From the NCBI RefSeq assembly GCF_000764535.1, contig NZ_CP009571.1, positions 3,219,001-3,283,000 of the forward strand: a stretch of 64,000 nucleotides of DNA, read 5' to 3'. Below the pieces are notes generated by a model, which ran no database searches, had not been told where the DNA came from, and saw only the letters and a program-made list of their open reading frames with translations. The stretch comes from Sphingomonas taxi (GTDB taxonomy: Bacteria; Pseudomonadota; Alphaproteobacteria; Sphingomonadales; Sphingomonadaceae). Numbering within the stretch: position 1 is the stretch's first letter; each line of letters begins with the position of its first letter. Position numbers and translations under genes: made by a program. This document shows, piece by piece, positions 17,996-27,713 of the stretch.

Positions 17996-18049
17996 GGGTG
18001 CTAAGCGGCGCCGTTCCGTACGTCATCGGACCACCCAAGAGTGCCCGGT

Positions 18050-18919
18050 ATGAGCGGGGCGGACCGGCGGGTGCTCGACGAGGCGGGCGGCCTGCGTGCG
18101 ATGACCTGGGTGATGGCGATCATGCTGTTCCTCACGCTGCTCGCCGCCGCGATGGGGCTCGGCACGCGCCAGTCCGCGCAGGCGCTTGAACGCCAGCTCG
18201 CCGGCCGGCTCACCGTGCAGGTGGTCGAGGGCAGTCCGGCGACGCGCGACGCGCTTGCCCGGGATACGCTCGCCGCGCTGCGCGCGCTGCCGCAGGTGCG
18301 CCGCGCGACGCTGGTCGATCGTGCCGAGCTGACCCGCACGCTCGCGCCGTGGCTCGGCGATGTCGGGGACGATGCCGATTTGCCGGTGCCGGCGATGATC
18401 GACGTCGATCTCGCCCCCGCCGCCGCCCCCGGGCCGGTGATCGCCGCGGCCAGGCGGATCAGCGCCGCCAGCCGCGTCGATCGTCACCAGCGCTGGATGT
18501 CGCCGGTCGGCGGCTTCCTCGACACGTTGACCTGGCTCGCCTTCGCGCTGGTGCTGCTGATGCTCGGCGCGACCGGCGCGGTGGTGGTGCTCGCCGCGCG
18601 CGCCGGGCTGGAGACGCATCGCGCGACGATCGAGGTGATGCATATGCTCGGCTCGACCGACGTGCAGGTTGCGCGGCTGTTCCAGCGGCGGATCGCGCTC
18701 GACGCGGCGCTCGGCGGCGTCGCCGGCGGCGCGGCGGCGCTCGCCGTGCTGCTGTTCCTCGGCACGCGGCTGGCGGCGCTGGGATCGGAGCTGCTCGGCG
18801 GCATCACGCTCGATGCGGGCGACTGGGCGCTGCTCGTAATGCTGCCGCTCGGCTTCGTCGTGCTGGCGACGCTGGCGGCGCGGGTCACCGTCGTCGCCGC
18901 GCTGAGGCGGTCGCTGTGA
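18050..18919 (+). CDS. ftsX: Cell-division protein FtsX
   Basis: A 289-residue inner-membrane partner of FtsE. It has a first transmembrane segment (about 24-43), a periplasmic domain, and three C-terminal membrane segments (about 160-185, 220-245 and 265-285), the usual FtsX topology. ATG 18050 is preferred over GTG 18041. The stop overlaps the GTG start of the YdcF-like gene, giving tight coupling to the downstream genes. Confidence 0.93.
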   Translation: MSGADRRVLDEAGGLRAMTWVMAIMLFLTLLAAAMGLGTRQSAQALERQLAGRLTVQVVEGSPATRDALARDTLAALRALPQVRRATLVDRAELTRTLAPWLGDVGDDADLPVPAMIDVDLAPAAAPGPVIAAARRISAASRVDRHQRWMSPVGGFLDTLTWLAFALVLLMLGATGAVVVLAARAGLETHRATIEVMHMLGSTDVQVARLFQRRIALDAALGGVAGGAAALAVLLFLGTRLAALGSELLGGITLDAGDWALLVMLPLGFVVLATLAARVTVVAALRRSL

Positions 18920-19452
18920 TCGTCCGGCTGTTCGGTCTGGCGGCGCTCGCCTGGTGCCTCGGCTTCGCGGCGTTCATGCTGATGCTGCCCGAGCCGCTCG
19001 CCCCCAATACCACCGATGCGATCGTCGTGCCGACCGGCGGGGCGGGACGGATCGATCGCGGCATCGCGCTGCTCCGCGCGCGGCAGGCGCGGCGGATGCT
19101 CGTCACCGGCGTCGCGCCGGGGGTGCGGCCGATCGACCTGGCGCGCGAATACAAGGTGCCGGTGACGCTGTTTTCCTGCTGCATCGATCTCGGCGCCGAT
19201 GCGGTCGACACCCGCTCGAACGCCGAGGAGACCGCCGCCTGGGTCAAGACGCACGGCTATCGCACCGTTCGCCTCGTCACCTCCGACTGGCACGTGCCGC
19301 GCGCGCGGATGGAGCTGGCCGCGGCGATGGGGCCGGGGGTGCAGGTGCTCGGCGACGGCGTGCCGAGCACCCCGCGGCTCGGCACTCTGGTCAACGAGTA
19401 CAACAAACTGATCCTGCGGCGCGTCGCGCTGTGGCTGGGGGTAGGGGCATGA
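18916..19452 (+). CDS. YdcF/ElyC family (DUF218) membrane protein
   Basis: A 178-residue protein with one N-terminal membrane segment and a DUF218 domain. The domain has DAIVVPTGGAGRIDRGI, SNAEETA and VTSDWHVPRARMEL; the last is the family's conserved core. Relatives such as ElyC/SanA act in envelope polysaccharide or peptidoglycan maintenance, but the reaction is unknown. The start is GTG 18916, overlapping the ftsX stop. The stop overlaps the plsC start by 4 bp. Confidence 0.88.
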   Translation: MIVRLFGLAALAWCLGFAAFMLMLPEPLAPNTTDAIVVPTGGAGRIDRGIALLRARQARRMLVTGVAPGVRPIDLAREYKVPVTLFSCCIDLGADAVDTRSNAEETAAWVKTHGYRTVRLVTSDWHVPRARMELAAAMGPGVQVLGDGVPSTPRLGTLVNEYNKLILRRVALWLGVGA

Positions 19453-20162
19453 ACCGGTTGCGCACGATCCTGTTCACGACGTTCTTCTTCGCGTTGTCGA
19501 TCCCGATCGTCGTGACCGTGCCGGTGTCGGCGCTGTTCGGCCGGCGCGCGGTGATCCGCCACGCGCACGTCTGGGCGCAGATGCATCGCTTGCTCTACCG
19601 GCACATCATGGGCGTCCGCGTCCGCGTCGAGGGACAGCGGCCCGAGGGCACCTATTTCTTCGCCGCCAAGCATCAGGCGATGTTCGAGACGCTGGAGCTG
19701 CAATTGCTGCTCGGCGGCCCGGCGATGGTCATCAAGCGCGAACTCAGCCGCATTCCCTTCTGGGGCTGGGCGGCGATGCGCTATGGCGGGATCATCGCCG
19801 ATCGCGAAGCCTCGGCCGGCGCGCTGCGCTCGATGATGCGCGCCGCCAAGGCGCTCAAGGCGGAGGGGCGCTCGATCCTGATCTATCCGGAGGGCACGCG
19901 CGTCGTCCCCGGCGACCAGCCGCCGCTGCAATCGGGCTTCGCCGGCCTCTATCGCACGCTCGGCCTGCCGGTGGTGCCGATCGCGCTCGATAGCGGTCTG
20001 GCCTGGCCCAAGCACGGCCCCAATCGCCCCGGCGTGGTGACGATCCGGATCGGCGAGCCGATCCCGTCCGGCCTGCCGCGCGACGCGATCGAGGCGCGCG
20101 TCCATGCCGCGATCAATGCGCTCGAGGAATATCGAGTGGTGCAAGCGCCGCCCGCGGCGTAG
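19449..20162 (+). CDS. plsC: 1-acyl-sn-glycerol-3-phosphate acyltransferase
   Basis: A 237-residue membrane-associated enzyme that makes phosphatidic acid from lysophosphatidic acid. The N-terminal membrane helix spans about 7-30. The acyltransferase block has KHQAMFE (His75 to Glu80), so the usual HX4D catalytic pair is HX4E here. Motif III is the conserved IYPEGTR, followed by PVVPIALDSG. The gene closes the ftsE-ftsX-ydcF-plsC run, which overlaps at each later junction. Confidence 0.93.
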   Translation: MNRLRTILFTTFFFALSIPIVVTVPVSALFGRRAVIRHAHVWAQMHRLLYRHIMGVRVRVEGQRPEGTYFFAAKHQAMFETLELQLLLGGPAMVIKRELSRIPFWGWAAMRYGGIIADREASAGALRSMMRAAKALKAEGRSILIYPEGTRVVPGDQPPLQSGFAGLYRTLGLPVVPIALDSGLAWPKHGPNRPGVVTIRIGEPIPSGLPRDAIEARVHAAINALEEYRVVQAPPAA

Positions 20163-20190
20163 GGTGGCCGGGTCAACTACAAGGTGACCC

Positions 20191-21398
<1,208 letters not shown>

Positions 21399-21399
<1 letters not shown>

Positions 21400-21857
21400 T
21401 GCTGCTGCGCGATGCCGCCGATGGCGCGGCGACCGGCGGCGCGCGCGAGGGGTTCGCCTTCGCGACGCGCTTCCGCGTCCGTTATGCCGAGATCGACGGG
21501 CAGAAGGTCGTCTTCAACTCGCGCTACCTCGAATATGCCGATGTCGCCGCGACCGAATTCTGGGCATGGACCGGGATCGGCGCGGCGCTGGGGCCAATGT
21601 GGGAGCAGCTCGAATTCCACGTCCGCAAGGCGGAGGTCGACTATCTCCGCCCGTTCGTCTGGGGCGATACGGTCGCCGCGCATGTCCGCATCGCGCGGGT
21701 CGGCGGCACCAGCATGACGATGGCGATGGATCTTGCGCACGGCACCACCGGACACCTGCACGCGACGGTGTCGCTGGTGATGGTCAACGTGCATCTGCCG
21801 ACGGGGCGGCCTGCCGCAATTCCAGAGGCGGTGCGGGCGTTTCTGGAGGCGCTATAA
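21399..21857 (+). CDS. Acyl-CoA thioesterase, hot-dog fold (4-hydroxybenzoyl-CoA thioesterase type)
   Basis: A 152-residue hot-dog-fold protein. The family motif appears as RYAEIDGQKVVFNSRYLEYAD. The acidic residue at Asp33 is placed like the catalytic Asp of YbgC and 4-HBT enzymes. VDYLRPFVWGD and the final VMVNV strand also fit. It should hydrolyse an acyl-CoA in the cytoplasm; the substrate is unknown. It starts within the aminotransferase stop (TGATG), so the pair is co-translated. Confidence 0.9.
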
Positions 21858-21865
21858 AGAACCGC

Positions 21866-22001
21866 ATTCCTCCCCGGAATGGGGAGGGGGACCGCGACGC
21901 ATAGCGGCGTGGTGGAGGGGGGCTTCCTCATGGGATCGCGCTCGTGGAAGCCCCCCTCCACCAGCTTCGCTGGTCCCCCTCCCCGTGCCGGGGAGGAATG
22001 G
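21866..22001. repeat. 136-bp palindromic element (family E)
   Basis: Inverted arms start CATTCCTCCCCGG at 21866 and end with GGGGAGGAATG at 22001. A second nested inverted pair (TGGTGGAGG...GGCTTCC against GGAAGCC...CCTCCACCA) lies inside. The transcript would form one long hairpin. The element lies between the convergent thioesterase and crtI genes and could act as a bidirectional terminator. Only one copy is in the window. Confidence 0.88.
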
Positions 22002-22006
22002 CCGCC

Positions 22007-23494
22007 CTATCGCGCCGCCATCATCAGCGCCGCCGTCGCCTTGGCGCTGCCGACCACGCCGGGGATCCCCGCACCGGGATGCGTGCCCGCGCCGACGAAA
22101 TACAAATTCGGGATATGGTCGTCGCGGTTATGGACGCGGAAATAGGCGCTCTGCGTCAGCACCGGTTCGAGGCTGAACGCGCTGCCGAGATGCGCCTTCA
22201 GGTCGGTGGCGAAATCGTTGGGCGCATAGCTGAACTTGGTGACGATCCGGTCGTGGATGTCGGGGATCAGCCGCCGCCCGACCTCGTCGAGGATGCGCTT
22301 TTCCAGGATCGGGCCGACCTCGTTCCAGTCGACCGGGAACTTGCCCATGTGCGGCACCGGCGCCAGCGCGTAGAAGGTCGAATGCCCCTCCGGCGCAAGG
22401 CTCGGGTCGGTGACGGTCGGATGGTGCAGGTACAGCGAGAAATCCTGCGCCAGCACGCCGTGATCGTAGATGTCGGCGAGCAGCTCCTTATAGCGCGGCC
22501 CGAACAGGATCATATGGTGCGGGATGCCGGGCCACGTGCCCTTGATGCCGAAATGGACAACGAACAGCGATGGAGAATAGCTCTTGCGCTCCAGCCGCGC
22601 CTTGGTGCGCTGGGCGCTGCGCGATCCGCTCAGCAGGTCGCGATAGGTGTGCATGATGTCGCTATTCGCCGCGACCGCATCGGCCTGCGCTTCCCAGCCG
22701 CTCGCGCAGCGCACGCCGGTGGCGCGGTCGCCGAGCGTCTCGATCGAGGCGACGGGATCGCCGAGCCGCAGCGTGCCGCCGATTCGCTGGAAATGCGCGA
22801 CCAGCCCGGCGATCAGCCGGTTGGTGCCGCCACGCGCGAACCAGACGCCGCCGTCGCGTTCCAGCTTGTGGATCAGCGCATAGATCGCGCTGGTCGTCAT
22901 CGGATTGCCGCCGACCAGCAGCGTGTGGAAGCTCAGCGCCTCGCGCAGCTTCTCGTTCTGCACGTATTTCGACACGATCGAATAGACCGAGCGCCACGCC
23001 TGATATTTGGCCAGCGCCGGCGCCGCCTTGATCATCGAGGCGAAGTCGAGGAACGCGACATGGCCGAGTTTCTCATAGCCCTCACGATAGACGCCCTCGG
23101 CATATTCGAGGAACTTGTGATAGCCGGCGATGTCGGCGGGGTTGAGCTTGCCGATCTCGCGCTGGAGCAGCGCCTCGTCGTTGGTGTAATCGAAATTGGT
23201 GCCGTCGACCCAGTTGAGCCGATAGAAGGGCGTCACCGGCTCCAGCGTCACGTCCTCGGCCATGTCGCGGCCGGTGAGCGCCCACAATTCCTGCAGGCAG
23301 GCGGGATCGGTGATGACGGTGGGACCGGCGTCGAAGGTGAAGCCGTCGCGCTCCCAATAATAGGCGCGGCCGCCCGGTTTGTCGCGCGACTCGACGATGG
23401 TCGTCGCTATTCCCGCCGATTGCAGGCGGATCGCGAGCGCCAGCCCGCCGAATCCCGCTCCGATGACGATCGCCGACTTCATGTTCGTTTCCAT
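22007..23494 (-). CDS. crtI: Phytoene desaturase
   Basis: A 495-residue FAD-dependent carotenoid desaturase that converts phytoene to lycopene at the membrane. The FAD-binding motif is VIGAGFGGLALA (from residue 10), followed by GGRAYYWERDGFTFDAGPTVI, the CrtI hallmark. The C-terminal NLYFVGAGTHPGAGIPGV signature is present. Two starts are possible, MetGluThrAsn at 23494 and Met at 23482. The gene is 13 bp downstream of crtY on the same strand. No crtB follows it: the 3' side holds a palindromic repeat. Confidence 0.97.
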   Translation of the reverse strand: METNMKSAIVIGAGFGGLALAIRLQSAGIATTIVESRDKPGGRAYYWERDGFTFDAGPTVITDPACLQELWALTGRDMAEDVTLEPVTPFYRLNWVDGTNFDYTNDEALLQREIGKLNPADIAGYHKFLEYAEGVYREGYEKLGHVAFLDFASMIKAAPALAKYQAWRSVYSIVSKYVQNEKLREALSFHTLLVGGNPMTTSAIYALIHKLERDGGVWFARGGTNRLIAGLVAHFQRIGGTLRLGDPVASIETLGDRATGVRCASGWEAQADAVAANSDIMHTYRDLLSGSRSAQRTKARLERKSYSPSLFVVHFGIKGTWPGIPHHMILFGPRYKELLADIYDHGVLAQDFSLYLHHPTVTDPSLAPEGHSTFYALAPVPHMGKFPVDWNEVGPILEKRILDEVGRRLIPDIHDRIVTKFSYAPNDFATDLKAHLGSAFSLEPVLTQSAYFRVHNRDDHIPNLYFVGAGTHPGAGIPGVVGSAKATAALMMAAR

Positions 23495-23507
23495 TCCTCT
23501 GCGCGGG

Positions 23508-24674
23508 TTACCGCCATGCCGTCGTTCGCAGGACCCTGATCGCGCTGCCCACCGGCACCGGTGGTTTGCCCGTCAGAATCCGTATCTTGTCCTTGAGACT
23601 GGATCGCCCCGCATAGAAACGGGTGATCAGCGTCGGGTCGAGACGGTAGAAGCGCTCGATGATGCGCCAACGTTCCGCCGGATCGCCGGCGCGGAACATC
23701 ATTGCGCTCAGCATGCGATAGAAGGCGCCCTGCTTCCACGCCGCGCGGGCGTAATCGTGGGTGAAACCGGCGAGCGCCTTGCCCGAGAAATCGGTCCGCT
23801 CGGCCAGCCGCACCGCCAGCCGCACCGCGTCGGGCAGCGAATAGCCGGTGGTCGGCTGGAACAGCCCGGCGCGCATCCCCGCCTTGGCGACGTTGGCGCC
23901 GCTCGACCGCCAATAGGCTTCGAAATCGCCCCCCAGCGTGATCGGCAGCACGCCCGCCTCGGTGCGCAGCACGCTGTCGACCTGCCAGCCGCGGTCCGCG
24001 GCATAAGCGGCGATGCGCAGCCCCAGCGCGGCGCGGTCGACGTGCGGCGTGTCGCTGTAATAGGTGTCCTCGACGAACATGCGGTCGGCGGCGAAGGGCA
24101 GGCAGTAGACGAAGCGATAACCGTCGATCTGCTCGACCGTCGCGTCCATTACCCGCGGCCCGGTGGTGCCATGCGGCGCGTGGAGCAGCAGTTCCTGCCC
24201 GACGAACTTCTGCCAGCCGAGCTCGAGCACCGACAGGTCGCCGGGGCCGCGGCAGTCGATCACCCCGCCGGCTTCGATCCGGTCGCCGTCGGCGAGCACC
24301 ACCGCGGTCGCCGAGGCGGCGAGCACCTTGCGCCCGAGCATCACCGCCGGCGCCGGCAGCGTCGTGCGGATCACCGCATGCAATCGCTCGCTGGTCACCG
24401 AATGATAGGTCGCGTCGATCTGCCGCGCGAGGTGCGGGAAGGCGACGTCATAGCCCTGCCAGTCGTGCACCGTCAGCGGCGCGACCAGCCAGCGATCCTG
24501 CTGCGCGATGTCGCTGCCGAAGAACGACCAGACGTGGTCGCCGCCGAGATGCGGTGCCGCCTCGATGATCCGCACGTCGAGGCCGGGGTGTCGCGCGTGC
24601 AGCGCCAGCGCGATCAGGCCGCCGGCGAGGCCGCCGCCGACGATCGCCACGTCGCAAGGGATGGTCGAACCCAT
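23508..24674 (-). CDS. crtY: Lycopene beta-cyclase
   Basis: A 388-residue flavoprotein that cyclises lycopene ends to give beta-carotene. The N-terminal dinucleotide motif is VAIVGGGLAGGLIAL (from residue 9). HVWSFFGSDI, FVYCLPFAADRMFVEDTYYSD, RMLSAMMFRAG and RFYRLDPTLITRFYAG are typical of the bacterial CrtY family. It forms an operon with crtI. The ATG at 24674 is 74 bp from the divergent GNAT gene, so the promoter must lie in that short gap. Confidence 0.96.
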   Translation of the reverse strand: MGSTIPCDVAIVGGGLAGGLIALALHARHPGLDVRIIEAAPHLGGDHVWSFFGSDIAQQDRWLVAPLTVHDWQGYDVAFPHLARQIDATYHSVTSERLHAVIRTTLPAPAVMLGRKVLAASATAVVLADGDRIEAGGVIDCRGPGDLSVLELGWQKFVGQELLLHAPHGTTGPRVMDATVEQIDGYRFVYCLPFAADRMFVEDTYYSDTPHVDRAALGLRIAAYAADRGWQVDSVLRTEAGVLPITLGGDFEAYWRSSGANVAKAGMRAGLFQPTTGYSLPDAVRLAVRLAERTDFSGKALAGFTHDYARAAWKQGAFYRMLSAMMFRAGDPAERWRIIERFYRLDPTLITRFYAGRSSLKDKIRILTGKPPVPVGSAIRVLRTTAWR

Positions 24675-24748
24675 GTCTGCGCCTACCCCAAAGCGCGGGG
24701 CGGGAGAACCGGCTTTTACGCCGCCGCGCGCCGCGCTAGCCTGCCGGC

Positions 24749-25255
24749 ATGACGCCGCCCGTGCTCACCACCGATCGCCTGATCCTCACCGTCCATCGCC
24801 CCGCCGATCTCGACGCGCTCGCCGCGATGTGGGCGCATCCCGCGGTGTTCGAACGGGTCGGCGGCGTCGCGCGCAGCCGCGAGGAGGTGTGGATCCGGCT
24901 GCTGCGGTCGATCGGCCAGTGGCAGGCATTCGATTACGGCAGCTGGGTGGTCCGCGACCGCGCCGGCGGCCTGGTCGGCGAGGTCGGCCTGATCGAGGCC
25001 CGCCGCGCGATCGACCCGCCGTTGGCGCTGCCCGAAATGGGCTGGGCCTTGGCCCCGGCGGCGCACGGCCGCGGCTACGCCGGCGAGGCGCTCGCGGCGG
25101 TGTTCGCCTGGACGCAGGCGCTGGGCATCGCGCGGACGACCTGCATCATCGATCCAGACAACGCGCCGTCGCTGCGGCTGGCGGCGCGGCTGGGGTACGG
25201 GTTGGTGCGCGACGCGGATTACAAGGGCCGGACGATACACGTGCTCGAACGCTGA
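24749..25255 (+). CDS. GNAT family N-acetyltransferase (RimJ/RimL type)
   Basis: A 168-residue acetyl-CoA-dependent acetyltransferase. It has the N-terminal TDRLILTVHRPADLDALAAMWAHP of RimJ/RimL-like enzymes. The acetyl-CoA loop is in ALAPAAHGRGYAGEAL (Q/RxxGxG/A form), followed by IDPDNAPSLRLAARLGY. The target, a small molecule or a protein N-terminus, cannot be deduced. It is divergent from crtY and followed by a 294-bp gap holding repeat copy A3. Confidence 0.93.
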   Translation: MTPPVLTTDRLILTVHRPADLDALAAMWAHPAVFERVGGVARSREEVWIRLLRSIGQWQAFDYGSWVVRDRAGGLVGEVGLIEARRAIDPPLALPEMGWALAPAAHGRGYAGEALAAVFAWTQALGIARTTCIIDPDNAPSLRLAARLGYGLVRDADYKGRTIHVLER

Positions 25256-25308
25256 CACCTCACCCTCATCGACGTTCATGCTGGCGCGGCTCCCGCCAAG
25301 CTCACTCC

Positions 25309-25413
25309 GTCACCCCGGACTCGTTCCGGGGTCCACTCCGCGGCGAGGAGAACGGCTAGAGGCGATGCCATTCGCGCGCGGCCCGGTGGACCCCGGAACG
25401 AGTCCGGGGTGAC
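25309..25413 (+). repeat. 105-bp palindromic element, copy A3 (forward)
   Basis: Perfect 28-nt inverted arms lie at 25309-25336 and 25386-25413, with a 49-nt centre beginning TCCGCGGCGAGGAGAACGG. It has the same orientation as copy A1. It occupies the 294-bp gap between the GNAT and sterol-desaturase-family genes. The rest of that gap (25414-25549) shows no gene. Confidence 0.93.
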
Positions 25414-25549
25414 GAATCGGAGAAGGCAGACCTGGCGTATCTCACCGCGACGGACCACGCTCGTTGCATCCTCGCCGCGCCGTCGGCATCAGGCCGGCAG
25501 GTCGCATCCGCCATATCCCCGCCCCCGGAAATCCGCTACGTCCCGTAGC

Positions 25550-26374
25550 ATGCTGCTCGCCGTCACCCTGTCCGCGCTGGCGATGACGATGATCGTCGGC
25601 GTGCGCTATCTCCTCGTCTCCGGCGCGTTCGCCGCGGCGACGCGGTTGCGTCATCCCGGCCTCTACCGCGGGCTCGATGCGCAGATGCGGCGCGAGATCG
25701 CATGGAGCCTCGCCTCCGCCGCCATCTACGGCATCCCCGCCGGCGTGCTCGCCTGGGGCTGGCAGGCGCATGGCTGGACGCGCGTCTATCGCGACGTCCA
25801 CGCCTATCCCTTGTGGTATTGGCCGGTCTCGATCCTGCTCTACCTCGTCCTCCACGACACCTGGTTCTACTGGACGCATCGCTGGATGCACCGGCCGGCG
25901 GTGTTCAAGGCGGCGCATGCCGTCCATCACGCCAGCCGCCCGCCGACCGCCTGGGCGGCGATGGCCTTCCACCCGATCGAGGCGCTGACCGGCGCTGTGG
26001 CAATTCCGTTACTGGTGCTGGCAATTCCGATCCATGTCGCCGCTCTGGGCTTCGTGCTGGCGACTATGACGGTTATGGGCGTAACCAATCACATGGGTTG
26101 GGAGGTTTTCCCGCGGTTCATGTGGCGGGGGCCATTGGGCGGCTGGCTGATCACCGCCAGCCATCATCAGCGGCACCATGAGCAATATGGATGTAACTAT
26201 GGGCTCTACTTCCGGTTCTGGGACCGCCTTTGCGGCACCGATCGCGGCGTCGGCGATTTCGCGCGCAGCCACGCGCGTGCCAAGGCGCAGGCGCAGCAAC
26301 CGGCCGGTGGCGCTCGCCGCCTTGCTGCCGGCGGCGGCGCTGGTGCTCGGCGCGGCGCCGATCGCGCGGCTTGA
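25550..26374 (+). CDS. Sterol desaturase / fatty acid hydroxylase superfamily membrane protein, possible carotenoid hydroxylase
   Basis: A 274-residue diiron membrane oxygenase with about four hydrophobic segments and the histidine boxes H102-H110-H114 (HDTWFYWTHRWMH), HAVHH (123-127) and HHQRHH (205-210). It is too long for typical CrtZ (about 160-180 residues). Carotenoid 2,2'-hydroxylase CrtG belongs to this superfamily, and the neighbouring crtI-crtY genes make a carotenoid substrate possible but unproven. The last about 40 residues are an Ala/Gly/Arg-rich tail that overlaps the DUF2141 gene. ATG 25550 begins the first helix; the upstream extension runs into the repeat. Confidence 0.85.
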   Translation: MLLAVTLSALAMTMIVGVRYLLVSGAFAAATRLRHPGLYRGLDAQMRREIAWSLASAAIYGIPAGVLAWGWQAHGWTRVYRDVHAYPLWYWPVSILLYLVLHDTWFYWTHRWMHRPAVFKAAHAVHHASRPPTAWAAMAFHPIEALTGAVAIPLLVLAIPIHVAALGFVLATMTVMGVTNHMGWEVFPRFMWRGPLGGWLITASHHQRHHEQYGCNYGLYFRFWDRLCGTDRGVGDFARSHARAKAQAQQPAGGARRLAAGGGAGARRGADRAA

Positions 26375-26729
26375 CGTCGCCATCAGCCAGATGCGCTCCG
26401 CCAAGGGGCTGCTGCGCGTCTGCCTGACCGCCGATCCCGACAATTTCCCCGCCTGCGTCGACGATGCCGATGCGATCACCCGCTCGGTACCGGCCAATGC
26501 GCACAGCCTGCGCTTCGAAGGGCTGCCGCACGGCCAATATGCCGTCGCGGTGATCCACGACGAGAACAGCAACGCCAGGCTCGACACCTTCGCCGGCATT
26601 CCGCGCGAGGGCTTCGGCTTTTCGCGCAACCCGCCGATCCGCTTCGGTGCGCCGCACTTCGCCGCGGCACGCTTCGCGGTGACCAGTGATGCAAATCAGC
26701 AACAGATACGGATGCATTACATCCTCTGA
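26307..26729 (+). CDS. Exported DUF2141 family protein
   Basis: A protein of about 140 residues. After a hydrophobic export segment (VALAALLPAAALVLGAAP) it has the DUF2141 pattern: GLLRVCLTADPDNFPAC, LRFEGLPHGQYAVAVIHDENSNARLD and GIPREGFGFSRNP. The function is unknown. GTG 26307 is taken because it starts the signal peptide. The frame is open to ATG 26178, which would add 43 residues with an Arg-rich stretch. Either way it overlaps the upstream desaturase gene, by 68 or 197 bp. Confidence 0.82.
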   Translation: MALAALLPAAALVLGAAPIARLDVAISQMRSAKGLLRVCLTADPDNFPACVDDADAITRSVPANAHSLRFEGLPHGQYAVAVIHDENSNARLDTFAGIPREGFGFSRNPPIRFGAPHFAAARFAVTSDANQQQIRMHYIL

Positions 26730-26798
26730 TCGGTCGGCAATGGATAGCAACCGGCGTCCGCCGCGTTACGGCGTCGTAACAGGTTTGGAGCCGTAGCT

Positions 26799-27665
26799 TT
26801 GTCCGCCAAGATCTTGATGCCGCTCGCGCTCGCCGCCGCTGCCGTGTTCGTCACCCCGGCCGCCGCGCAGGAGGCGTCGGCGCCCGTGCAGCCCACCGAA
26901 TTCGACTTCAATCGCGATACGATCACCGTCGGCGCCGCCGGCGTCTACCTCAGCGATTACGAAGGCTCGAACGACTATCGCTTCACCGCCGCACCGGGCG
27001 CGGTCGGCTCGATCAAGGGCTATGGCTTCGTCCTCGCCGGCAACCGGATCAGCGTCGATCTGATCCGCGACAAGCCCGGCCCCGTCTGGGACCTGCAGGC
27101 CGGTCCGATCGGCGTCGTCAATTTCAACCGCAGCAGCCTCAAGAGCATCGACGATCCGCGCGTCCGCGCGCTCGGCAAGGTCGATACCGCGATCGAGCTC
27201 GGCGGCTATGTCGGCATCGGCAAGACCGGGGTGATCACCAGCCCGTACGACCAATTGTCGGCGACGGTCAGCTATCGCCACGACGTCGCCAATGCCCATG
27301 ACAGCGGCATCTGGCAGCCGAGCGTCAATTACATCACTCCGCTGAGCGAGAAGATGGCGGTGGCGATCTTCGCCTCGGCCGAGCGTGCCGGCCGCGGTTA
27401 TGCGACGACCTATTTCTCGGTCTCCCCGACGCAAACGCTGGCGAGCGGCCTGCCGACCTACAATGCGCGCGCCGGCTGGAAGAATTATTCGCTCGGCGGT
27501 CTCTACACCTATTCGCTGACCGGCAATCTGCTCAAGGGCTTCAAGATCGTCGCCGGCGGCACCTACGTCCGGATGCTCAACGGCTTCGCCGACAGCCCGC
27601 TGGTCCGCATTGCCGGCTCGCGCAACCAGTGGCTGGGCGCAGTCGGGCTCGCCTATACGTTCTGA
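26799..27665 (+). CDS. MipA/OmpV family outer-membrane protein
   Basis: A 288-residue predicted outer-membrane barrel. The signal peptide ends at PAAAQE. The MipA/OmpV pattern includes GAAGVYLSDYEGSNDYR near the N-terminus and alternating strands to a C-terminal LAYTF with terminal Phe. MipA proteins can scaffold peptidoglycan enzymes or act as porins. TTG 26799 is preferred because GGAG lies 8 bases upstream; ATG 26817 is the alternative. A strong 12-bp hairpin follows the stop. Confidence 0.9.
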   Translation: MSAKILMPLALAAAAVFVTPAAAQEASAPVQPTEFDFNRDTITVGAAGVYLSDYEGSNDYRFTAAPGAVGSIKGYGFVLAGNRISVDLIRDKPGPVWDLQAGPIGVVNFNRSSLKSIDDPRVRALGKVDTAIELGGYVGIGKTGVITSPYDQLSATVSYRHDVANAHDSGIWQPSVNYITPLSEKMAVAIFASAERAGRGYATTYFSVSPTQTLASGLPTYNARAGWKNYSLGGLYTYSLTGNLLKGFKIVAGGTYVRMLNGFADSPLVRIAGSRNQWLGAVGLAYTF

Positions 27666-27674
27666 GCCGGAATG

Positions 27675-27708
27675 CCTCCATCCGTCGTGCCGGCATGACG
27701 GATGGAGG
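27675..27708. terminator. Bidirectional hairpin terminator between mipA-like and anti-sigma genes
   Basis: A perfect 12-bp inverted repeat (CCTCCATCCGTC at 27675-27686 and its complement at 27697-27708) encloses a 10-nt loop. It sits exactly between two convergent stop codons, 9 bp and 5 bp away. No long T-tract follows, so termination on both strands is inferred from position and stability. Confidence 0.75.
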
Positions 27709-27713
27709 ACGAC

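Noticed and set aside
25550..26374. Assignment as CrtZ beta-carotene hydroxylase
   Set aside because: The protein is about 100 residues too long and its His-box spacing is that of sterol desaturases; only a family-level call with a possible CrtG role is supported.
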